A stretch of 12,828 nucleotides of DNA from Lachnospiraceae bacterium UBA3645 (GTDB lineage: Bacteria; Bacillota; Clostridia; Lachnospirales; Lachnospiraceae), in the NCBI GenBank assembly GCA_002373555.1, contig DFKM01000210.1:1-12828 (forward strand), given 5' to 3'. Made by a program: the position numbers and the translations under genes. Shown here in pieces: positions 6,945 through 12,386 of this stretch (its first letter is position 1; every line of letters starts with the position of its first letter). The notes under the pieces are model-generated. The model was not told the DNA's origin and ran no database searches. It worked only from the letters and a program-made list of their open reading frames with translations.

Positions 6945-7787
6945 ATGACAATAGAGGAAATGCGAAAAAGGAAGAAGGAGCTTGGCTATACCAATGAAAT
7001 GATCTCTGCGCTTTCCGGCGTTCCCGCGCCTACCGTACAGAAGATCCTTTCGGGCGTCACGGCTGCACCGCGCTTCGAAACGCTGAAAGCGCTGGAGAAG
7101 GCATTCACGCCGACCGGGAAGGAATCTCCCGAACTGCGGGAATCCTCTCCTTTTTATCACAGGGATGCCTGGGAACTGCGGGAATCCTCCTTTGTTTACG
7201 GCAGCAGGAAACAGGGCGAATATACGATCGATGATTATTACGGGCTTCCCGAGGATCGCCGTGTCGAGCTGATCGACGGTGTGATCTATGATATGGCATC
7301 GCCCTCTGCCGTCCATCAGCTGATCAGTTCCGAGATCTGCAGCCAGCTCCGGAGTTTTATCCGCAGCAAAGGCGGCAGCTGCATTCCTTTCGTTGCGCCC
7401 TTTGACGTGCAGCTGGATATGGATGACCGGACCATGGTGCAGCCGGATGTCCTTGTCGTCTGTGACAGAAGCAAACTGATCACGCGGTGTCTGTACGGCG
7501 CACCGGATCTTGCTGTCGAGATCCTCTCGGAATCAACGAGAAGGAAAGACATGTTCCTCAAGCTGCAGAAATACCGGAATGCCGGCGTTCGCGAATATTG
7601 GATCGTCGATCCGGACAGACGAAAAGTGGTTGTTTATGACCTGGCGCAGGATGAACTGCCAGTCATTTACGGTTTTGAAGACAGCATCCCCGTCGGCATT
7701 TTCAACGGGGAATGCCGGATCGATTTTTCAGAGATCTGGAACTATATCCGCTTTCTTTATGAACAGAAAAAGCCGGACGGCAAATGA
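6945..7787 (+). CDS. HTH (Xre-type) fused to Uma2/DUF820 restriction-endonuclease-like domain
   Basis: A 280-aa two-domain protein. Residues 5-55 form a Xre-type helix-turn-helix (TNEMISALSGVPAPTVQKIL, then SGVTAAPRFETLKALEKAF). Residues 60-90 are a linker with a duplicated ELRESS unit. Residues 92-260 are Uma2 (DUF820) of the PD-(D/E)xK nuclease fold: TIDDYYGLPEDRRVELIDG (E109), QPDVLVV (D168), PDLAVEILSESTRRKD (E192), K206 in LKLQKYRNAGV, then REYWIVDPDRRKV. All the usual fold residues are present. The ATG at 6945 follows GGAGGG at five bases. Uma2 proteins are common and multi-copy in cyanobacteria and other groups, with no agreed role. The HTH suggests DNA-targeting or autoregulation (inference). 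Confidence 0.92.
   Translation: MTIEEMRKRKKELGYTNEMISALSGVPAPTVQKILSGVTAAPRFETLKALEKAFTPTGKESPELRESSPFYHRDAWELRESSFVYGSRKQGEYTIDDYYGLPEDRRVELIDGVIYDMASPSAVHQLISSEICSQLRSFIRSKGGSCIPFVAPFDVQLDMDDRTMVQPDVLVVCDRSKLITRCLYGAPDLAVEILSESTRRKDMFLKLQKYRNAGVREYWIVDPDRRKVVVYDLAQDELPVIYGFEDSIPVGIFNGECRIDFSEIWNYIRFLYEQKKPDGK
7131..7189 (+). repeat. 17-bp direct repeat in the HTH-Uma2 linker
   Basis: The 17 bases starting GAACTGCGGG occur at 7131-7147 and 7173-7189, offset 42 bp, giving ELRESS at residues 63-68 and 77-82. It duplicates a 14-residue linker unit between the HTH and Uma2 domains without shifting frame. Confidence 0.85.
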
Positions 7788-7814
7788 ATACCGGCCGGGC
7801 AGACAGAAAAGATG

Positions 7815-7843
7815 CTTTTGGCAATGCTATCATATTTTATACA
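7815..7843 (+). promoter_or_regulatory. Possible weak promoter of the nitroreductase
   Basis: CTTTTG (7815-7820), 17-bp spacer, TATACA (7838-7843), just before the AAGGAGG ribosome binding site. The -35 is poor; co-transcription from the HTH-Uma2 promoter is equally possible because no terminator separates the genes. Confidence 0.3.
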
Positions 7844-7860
7844 TACAAGGAGGATATCAG

Positions 7861-8388
7861 ATGGAATTCAAAGAACTGATCAGAGAACGCCGCAGTGTCA
7901 GGAACTACAGCGAAGCTATTTCCAGGGAGGATCTCACCTCCATCCTGGATGATGCCCGCCTGGCGCCTTCCTGGAAAAACTCCCAGACATACCGCTGCTA
8001 TGCCGTCACCGATCCGGAGAAGACAGCGGCTTTCCATGAAGCCGTCCTTCCGCCTTTCAACGCAAAGAATTCTGCGAATGCTGCCTATATCGTAACGACT
8101 TTCGTAAAAGGGATCTCCGGCTATAACGGAGATGCTCCTGCGAATGAAGCCGGTGATTTCTGGGGTGCGTATGATCTGGGACTGCATGACGCGTATCTCA
8201 TTCTTTCCGCACGTGACCGCGGCTATGACACCCTGATCATGGGCATTCGCGAAGCAGCCGCTATCCGCGATCTGCTGGAGATCCCCGGGGATGAAGAGAT
8301 CCTGTCCGTGATCGCGATCGGAAAACGCGCCGCCGAACCGGCTTTCCGCCCCCGGAAAGAGCTTGCGGAAGTGGCAAAGTTCTTCTGA
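7861..8388 (+). CDS. Nitroreductase-family FMN oxidoreductase
   Basis: A 175-aa FMN-dependent, NAD(P)H-using homodimeric flavoprotein of the nitroreductase superfamily; the physiological substrate is not clear. The N-terminus MEFKELIRERRSVRNY gives the FMN-phosphate contacts (RRSVR), followed by DARLAPSWKNSQTYRC, the usual APS..N.Q block. The central part WGAYDLGLHDAYLILSARDRGYDTLIMG matches the family helix and the glycine-rich turn; the C-terminus has the VIAIGKR strand. At 175 aa it is of the short class. AAGGAGG is eight bases from the ATG. It is 73 bp after the HTH-Uma2 gene and ends at a bidirectional terminator. Confidence 0.92.
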   Translation: MEFKELIRERRSVRNYSEAISREDLTSILDDARLAPSWKNSQTYRCYAVTDPEKTAAFHEAVLPPFNAKNSANAAYIVTTFVKGISGYNGDAPANEAGDFWGAYDLGLHDAYLILSARDRGYDTLIMGIREAAAIRDLLEIPGDEEILSVIAIGKRAAEPAFRPRKELAEVAKFF

Positions 8389-8394
8389 AAAATA

Positions 8395-8461
8395 AAATCG
8401 GAGACGGGTTCCGGTCTTACCCGCCTTTCGGCCGGTGAAGAGCTGGATCCGTCTCCGATTT
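8395..8461. terminator. Bidirectional terminator between nitroreductase and EamA transporter
   Basis: A perfect 13-bp stem (8395-8407 with 8449-8461) encloses a 41-nt loop that itself can form a CCGG/CCGG hairpin. On the minus strand it is followed by TTTTATTTTT after the EamA stop codon; on the plus strand a run of seven Ts appears at about 8471-8477. It separates two converging genes. Confidence 0.8.
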
Positions 8462-8467
8462 CGGAAA

Positions 8468-9331
8468 TCATTTTTTTACGCCGTCCAGCGTGATCAGCAG
8501 CACGGAAAGCAATATGCAGAGGAAGCCTGCGCCGGTCTTTGCCGAGAATGCATCTCCGTACATCAGGATCCCGCCTGCCACGGCAACGATGAGCTCCAGC
8601 ATATTCAGGAACGCCGCGGTTGTTGCGCCTACATTTTTCACGCCTGCTGTCAGCAGATAAAATCCCAGGAATGATCCCGCGCCGACGACGGCAAATAATA
8701 CCAGGGAAGTCCTTCCGTCCGCAGGAAGGGAAAAGCTCCCGCCGAGGAGCATCAGCGTTCCGCAGATCAGCACGCCGCCGATACTTGTATAAAACAGCTT
8801 TACGGCCAGATGGAAGCGGTTGGTATTTCCATGATCATTGGCCAGAACATAGATTCCGTATACGATCCCGGAAGCAGCCGCATAAAACGCACCTGCCGGC
8901 GTGATATTTCCGGACAGACCTGTGACCAGAAACAGCCCGGCGATGCAGAAGAGGACCGCTGTCCCGGACAGTTTCGTGAACCTCACGTGAAACAGCAGCA
9001 CGCTCACCAGAAGCACAAACGTCGGATACAGAAAATGGATCATCAGCACACTGCTGACCTGCAGTTCCGTATAGGCCATGTTCAGGAAATAATCCGTCCC
9101 GCCGATCCCGATGATCCCGACCAGGATCAGGACGGCAGCATCCTTCACCGGAATCTTCAGTTTCTGCCCGGAAGCCTTTGCAAGCACCGCGGCCAGGAAG
9201 ATCATGACAGTCAGCTGCCAGACGACAATGCATTCTGCAGCCATGCCGGACATGACCACATATTTATTTCCAAGCGGTGTGAGGCCGAACATCACGGAAG
9301 CGATCGTGACACACAGAATACCTTTCCACAT
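8468..9331 (-). CDS. EamA/DMT-superfamily permease
   Basis: A 287-aa inner-membrane protein with about ten transmembrane helices and two EamA repeats (roughly 1-137 and 145-285), the usual size for drug/metabolite transporters. Markers are SVMFGLTPLGNKYVV at the N-terminus, the helix-4 motif SSVLMIHFLYPTFVLL and ATTAAFLNMLELIVAVAGGILMYGD at the C-terminal repeat. The substrate (amino acid, purine, drug or other metabolite) cannot be told from sequence. Its ATG (9329-9331) directly abuts the TAA of the upstream PQ-loop-like gene (9332-9334), so translation is coupled; AAGGAA lies in the end of that gene. Ends at the bidirectional terminator. Confidence 0.9.
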   Translation of the reverse strand: MWKGILCVTIASVMFGLTPLGNKYVVMSGMAAECIVVWQLTVMIFLAAVLAKASGQKLKIPVKDAAVLILVGIIGIGGTDYFLNMAYTELQVSSVLMIHFLYPTFVLLVSVLLFHVRFTKLSGTAVLFCIAGLFLVTGLSGNITPAGAFYAAASGIVYGIYVLANDHGNTNRFHLAVKLFYTSIGGVLICGTLMLLGGSFSLPADGRTSLVLFAVVGAGSFLGFYLLTAGVKNVGATTAAFLNMLELIVAVAGGILMYGDAFSAKTGAGFLCILLSVLLITLDGVKK

Positions 9332-9637
9332 TTATGCCGCTTCCTTCCTTTCCAGCAGCTGATCCAGATGATGATTTCTGATCGTCAGGATCAGATCCGT
9401 GGTTACAAGCGCAATATCCAGCAGATAGAACCAGATGGCGTAGGGCAGTTTCCCGCTCTGATTGTACTGGATAATTTTGGCTGCCACACCCATGCCGTAG
9501 CCGGCCAGGATGATCAGTTCGAAATAAATACTCTTGCCCTTGGCAGTCCGGGAGCGCCAGGATTTGATGATATTAAACGGCCAGGAAGCGCCGAAGGTGA
9601 TCAGCATCCCGACCTCAAGCAGCTGCACGACATCCAT
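9332..9637 (-). CDS. Three-helix PQ-loop/SemiSWEET-like membrane protein
   Basis: A 101-aa protein with three membrane segments (about 5-22, 37-56 and 66-86). FGASWPFNIIKSWRSRTAKGKS at residues 15-36 resembles the PQ-loop of SemiSWEET transporters (a proline, then a basic RT.KS motif). Length and helix count fit a half-transporter that must dimerise. Family membership is by eye and moderate. The ATG at 9637 follows AAAGGA at nine bases, with a promoter upstream. It is fused at stop/start level to the EamA permease, suggesting a joint export or uptake role; no sugar-metabolism gene is nearby to support a sugar substrate. Confidence 0.72.
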   Translation of the reverse strand: MDVVQLLEVGMLITFGASWPFNIIKSWRSRTAKGKSIYFELIILAGYGMGVAAKIIQYNQSGKLPYAIWFYLLDIALVTTDLILTIRNHHLDQLLERKEAA

Positions 9638-9688
9638 AGTTCTTATTCCTTTAGTACCTCTTTTTTACAAAACAACAGGAACCTACTA

Positions 9689-9717
9689 ACATTAACACAC
9701 CGGATATTTGATGTCAA
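9689..9717 (-). promoter_or_regulatory. Promoter for the PQ-loop and EamA operon
   Basis: On the minus strand, perfect TTGACA (9712-9717), 17-bp spacer and TAATGT (9689-9694). The -10 is weak. It is divergent from the pnuC promoter, whose -35 begins 27 bp away. Confidence 0.5.
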
Positions 9718-9752
9718 ACCGTTGGATATGACAATCCTGCCGTCTTGACATC
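9710..9752. repeat. Inverted repeat containing both divergent -35 boxes
   Basis: GATGTCAA (9710-9717) and TTGACATC (9745-9752) are exact inverse complements, separated by 27 bp, and each contains the -35 hexamer of one divergent promoter. A smaller GGAT/ATCC pair (9724-9727, 9734-9737) shares the same centre near 9731. It could be a shared operator. Confidence 0.45.
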
Positions 9753-9773
9753 CCGCCGTTTCTTTGCTATAAA
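9745..9773 (+). promoter_or_regulatory. pnuC promoter
   Basis: Consensus TTGACA (9745-9750), 17-bp spacer, TATAAA (9768-9773). The start is expected near 9780, leaving a leader of about 140 nt before the pnuC ATG. Confidence 0.8.
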
Positions 9774-9780
9774 ATCCTTG

Positions 9781-9803
9781 TGCCGGAGAATCGTATTCCG
9801 GCA
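9781..9803 (+). other. Hairpin at the 5' end of the pnuC leader
   Basis: TGCCGGA (9781-9787) pairs with TCCGGCA (9797-9803), starting at the predicted first nucleotide. No U-tract follows. It is followed by a weaker CTGCC/GGTAG hairpin (9825-9829 with 9834-9838). Together these may be a sensor domain. Confidence 0.5.
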
Positions 9804-9838
9804 TCCTAATGAATACAGATATTACTGCCACCGGGTAG

Positions 9839-9905
9839 AAATGCGAGAAAGCATTTGTTCACACATCGTCAGGTCTTAGAAGATGTGTGCGCAAATGCTT
9901 TTTTT
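9839..9905 (+). terminator. Transcription attenuator of pnuC: antiterminator and terminator hairpins
   Basis: The terminator stem is AAAGCATTTG (9848-9857) with CAAATGCTTT (9892-9901), capped by CACACATC (9860-9867) with GATGTGTG (9882-9889), and followed by seven Ts (9899-9905). The same GCATTT segment (9851-9856) can instead pair with AAATGC at 9839-9844, which destroys the terminator base. The ribosome binding site TTAAGGAG comes right after the T-tract, so the terminator lies between promoter and gene. This is the classic premature-termination switch layout. Confidence 0.8.
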
Positions 9906-9921
9906 AAGGAGTGAAAGACAA

Positions 9922-10632
9922 ATGCGGATCAGACAGGCCATTACCGGGTACTTTACAAAAAGCGAGATCACGATCTGGAGCGTTTCCATGCTGTTCGTGA
10001 TCGTATCCTTCTTCCTTTTCGACCGGGAAAATTATATGATCCTGTTCAATTCGCTGATCGGCGTCACCTATCTGATCTTCAATGCAAAGGGAAATCCGAT
10101 CGGCCAGGTGCTCGTGATCATTTTCAGCATTCTGTACGGCATGATCTCTTATTCCTTCTCCTATTACGGCGAAATGATCACGTATCTCGGCATGACCATG
10201 CCGATGGCGGTCTTTGCGCTGATCGCATGGCTGCGGAATCCTTTTCAGGGAAACATGGCGGAAGTCACAGTCGGCACCATGCACCGCCGGGAAGTGATTT
10301 TCATGATCCTGCTGACAGCTGTTGTGACACAGATCTTCTATTATATTCTGCGGTATTTCGGCACCGCCAATCTGATCCCCAGCACACTCTCCGTGACGAC
10401 GAGTTTTCTGGCTGTGTATCTGACCTTCCGGCGCATCCCCTGGTTTGCCATTGCCTATGCGGCAAATGATATCGTGCTGATCATTTTATGGGCGCTGGCA
10501 AGCATGGCGGATTCCCGCTATATCTCTGTACTGGTGTGCTTTATCGTCTTCCTGTTCAACGATCTGTACGGCTTCTTCAGCTGGCAGAAAATGAAAAAGC
10601 GCCAGGCAGCAGAGCTGGAACAGGCGCTGTAA
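9922..10632 (+). CDS. pnuC: PnuC-family vitamin/nucleoside transporter (probable nicotinamide riboside uptake)
   Basis: A 236-aa membrane protein with about seven helices; PnuC proteins import nicotinamide riboside by facilitated diffusion for NAD synthesis, while relatives move thiamine, riboflavin or deoxynucleosides. Seen here: LIFNAKGNPIGQVL near 51-64, a polar YYGEMITYLGMTMPMA block at 81-96, and the C-terminal NDLYGFFSW motif at 213-221 typical of PnuC. I chose the ATG at 9922 with AAGGAG ten bases upstream; an in-frame ATG at 9883 lies inside the terminator hairpin. No TPP or FMN riboswitch consensus is visible, which argues mildly for the nicotinamide riboside type. Regulated by the attenuator. 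Confidence 0.88.
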   Translation: MRIRQAITGYFTKSEITIWSVSMLFVIVSFFLFDRENYMILFNSLIGVTYLIFNAKGNPIGQVLVIIFSILYGMISYSFSYYGEMITYLGMTMPMAVFALIAWLRNPFQGNMAEVTVGTMHRREVIFMILLTAVVTQIFYYILRYFGTANLIPSTLSVTTSFLAVYLTFRRIPWFAIAYAANDIVLIILWALASMADSRYISVLVCFIVFLFNDLYGFFSWQKMKKRQAAELEQAL

Positions 10633-10731
10633 AGTACAGACGGAGGCCGACACCGGCACGCTGTTTATTGTCATCAGGAGAAGAAGTTCCTGCTGCAGCC
10701 ATTTCGGCGGACATGGTTTGTTCTGCCGCTT

Positions 10732-11469
10732 TCAGCCATACACATGGCTCTTCACTTTCCCCACAGAAACATAGCCTTCCATCATGGCGCGGAGGTCGGA
10801 ACCGATGCGGATCTGTTCCACCGGGATCTCCTCCGGCACCTCGCGGATATAGAGGATCCCGTCTTCACCGGTCCGCGCATCATAATGATCCCGGAATACG
10901 CCGGAACTCGCTGCATTCCGGTTCCAAAGCACGCCCCTGCACTCGGACAGCAGTATGCCGGGGAAATTCACATTCCAGATCTCGCCTTTATTTAACGGCA
11001 TATGCATCAGAAGCTCCATCATCGGCTGCAGATAGGCCTCTGCGATCTCATCCAGCCCATGGCCTTTTCTTGAAAATGCGATCGCGGGAAGATCATGCAT
11101 GGCAGCTTCGAGTGCAGCCCCTGCCGTTCCCGAATACGCAATATCAAATCCGCAGTTTGATCCGTCATTGATCCCGGAAAAAACGATATCCGGATATTCC
11201 GGCAGGATACTGCAGAGCGCGACGCGGACACAGTCCGCCGGCATCCCCGACAGAGAATACACTTCGACATCCTCCAGTCCGATATCCCGTTTGATCAGCC
11301 GCATTTCGTCTCTTAAAGTGATCGAGTGCGATTTTGCCGAGCAATGAAATTCAGGGGCGACCACTGTCACCTTACCGAACGCTCGCGCAGCTTTCGCAAG
11401 TCTGTATATCCCCGGCGCGTCATATCCGTCATCATTTACAACCAGTATTTTCCTCTGCATATTCTCCAT
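10732..11469 (-). CDS. surE: SurE-type 5'/3'-nucleotidase
   Basis: A metal-dependent phosphatase that removes phosphate from nucleoside monophosphates and some other substrates; cytosolic. About 245 aa. Motifs in order: ILVVNDDGYDAPGI with metal ligands D13 and D14, VVAPEFHCSAKSHSITL with the S44 position, SGMPADCVRVAL, and PDIVFSGINDGSNCGFDIAYSGTAGAALEAA containing N101. The start is uncertain between ATG 11469 (weak GAGAAAG upstream) and ATG 11460; both give intact motifs. The gene starts eight bases after the stop of the upstream hypothetical gene, so the two are likely co-transcribed. It converges on pnuC; the 99-bp gap (10633-10731) holds no clear terminator. Confidence 0.93.
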   Translation of the reverse strand: MENMQRKILVVNDDGYDAPGIYRLAKAARAFGKVTVVAPEFHCSAKSHSITLRDEMRLIKRDIGLEDVEVYSLSGMPADCVRVALCSILPEYPDIVFSGINDGSNCGFDIAYSGTAGAALEAAMHDLPAIAFSRKGHGLDEIAEAYLQPMMELLMHMPLNKGEIWNVNFPGILLSECRGVLWNRNAASSGVFRDHYDARTGEDGILYIREVPEEIPVEQIRIGSDLRAMMEGYVSVGKVKSHVYG

Positions 11470-11477
11470 TGTCTTTC

Positions 11478-12215
11478 TCAGCCTTCCCTGAACGGAACAT
11501 CCTCTTCCCATTGCCGCCACTGCGCAGCGTACAGATCCTCCTGGGCCTGTCGCTCCCGATCTGCCGCTGCTGTCGCGTTTTCCTCCGCTGCTGCTGCATA
11601 AAAGCCGCTGTCCGTACTGCCGCCTGCAGGCTTTTCACTTTTTCCGGTCAGTTCTCCGGATTCGATATTCCCGGCAATCATTTCCATATTTTCCGCCATA
11701 AACTTCTGCGCATCTGCATTATAGATCACAGAAATATAAAACCTGCCATCAGGGGAAGTACCTTCCCGTTCATACAGGCCGAGCTGTTTCCCTTTCTCTG
11801 ACGGAACCCAATATTCCTTCCCGTTTTGCGGTGCCACCCTGCGCTCCAGATAACCATTGGCCCCCAGCCACTTATTGATCGCCGCCGCGCCCGGAAGCTT
11901 CCCTTCCTTATCTTCCACAGGCTCGGCGAACTGCCGCAGCAGATGCATAATGGATTTATCCTCTCTGTACTGAAATGCCTTGAGAACGTCGAAAGGGAAC
12001 GGTTTCCTGACGGATTTTTTGCCTGTGCCGACTTTACCGTTATTCAGCCTTACTTCTTCAAGCACTTCCTTTACAAAATGAAGGCAGCGAATCACATTGG
12101 GATTGTCCAGAATATCGCTTTGTGCAGGCCGGTTGTTGGTCGGATTATTTCCGTCCGCCATACGGCTTATATAGGTTATCGCCGCATCCAGTCTTTTTTC
12201 TTCAAATTCTTTCAT
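11478..12215 (-). CDS. Unknown protein with winged-helix-like central domain (paralog A)
   Basis: A 245-aa protein of unknown function. Residues 1-57 contain LDNPNVIRCLHFVKEVLEEV, probably helical. Residues 72-180 form the domain shared with the neighbouring paralog: PFPFDVLKAFQYREDKSIMH, LLRQFAEP, then AAAINKWLGANGYLERRV, GKEYWVPSEKGKQLGLYERE and a strand-rich end. The helix, KWL..NGYL and W..EKG.QLGL order resembles winged-helix or phage-antirepressor-like DNA-binding folds, which is inference. The C-terminal 40 residues are Ala/Glu/Gln-rich with WRQWEEDVPF. The ATG at 12215 follows GGGAG at seven bases. Co-directional with surE, eight bases apart. Confidence 0.82.
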   Translation of the reverse strand: MKEFEEKRLDAAITYISRMADGNNPTNNRPAQSDILDNPNVIRCLHFVKEVLEEVRLNNGKVGTGKKSVRKPFPFDVLKAFQYREDKSIMHLLRQFAEPVEDKEGKLPGAAAINKWLGANGYLERRVAPQNGKEYWVPSEKGKQLGLYEREGTSPDGRFYISVIYNADAQKFMAENMEMIAGNIESGELTGKSEKPAGGSTDSGFYAAAAEENATAAADRERQAQEDLYAAQWRQWEEDVPFREG

Positions 12216-12245
12216 GCGCCATCTCCCATGCCGGAATATGCATTT

Positions 12246-12274
12246 ATTCTACCATATGCCCTGTCATTTTCCAA
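12246..12274 (-). promoter_or_regulatory. Promoter for paralog A and surE
   Basis: On the minus strand, TTGGAA (12269-12274), 17-bp spacer and TAGAAT (12246-12251), followed by a short leader and the GGGAG ribosome binding site. Confidence 0.55.
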
Positions 12275-12306
12275 ACCCCGACAATGATTTCATCTGTCTT
12301 TTTGAC

Positions 12307-12386
12307 TTTCCTGAACGATCTGTTTATCTTCATTTCTGAATTTCCTGAACGACCTGTTTATCCTCCTTTCTGAATTTCCTGAACGA
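12307..12386 (-). repeat. 34-bp tandem direct repeat across the stop codon of paralog B
   Basis: The 12-bp core TTTCCTGAACGA (plus strand) recurs at 12307, 12341 and 12375, exactly 34 bp apart; the unit at 12341-12374 and the one at 12307-12340 are near identical, and the remaining unit beyond 12307 is decayed. On the coding strand the first unit encodes the C-terminal VQEIQKGG and stop; the later copies fall after the stop. As 34 is not a multiple of 3, each copy is in a different frame. Confidence 0.85.

Noticed and set aside
8810..9748. 312-codon plus-strand frame opposite the EamA and PQ-loop-like genes
   Set aside because: Gln/His/Asp-rich shadow of two membrane-protein genes; it also runs through their promoter.
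9809..9838. Nine-codon leader peptide (ATG AAT ... TAG) in the pnuC leader
   Set aside because: No ribosome binding site precedes it and there is no run of regulatory codons, so amino-acid attenuation is not supported.
9883..9921. Longer pnuC start at the in-frame ATG 9883
   Set aside because: It lies inside the terminator hairpin, has no ribosome binding site and adds residues not expected for PnuC.
9781..9921. TPP or FMN riboswitch upstream of pnuC (would make it a PnuT or RibM type)
   Set aside because: Neither CUGAGA plus its TPP partner element nor the FMN consensus blocks are visible in the leader.
12307..12386. CRISPR-like array
   Set aside because: Repeats are contiguous 34-bp tandem units with no unique spacers, and extend into a coding region; no cas gene is present.
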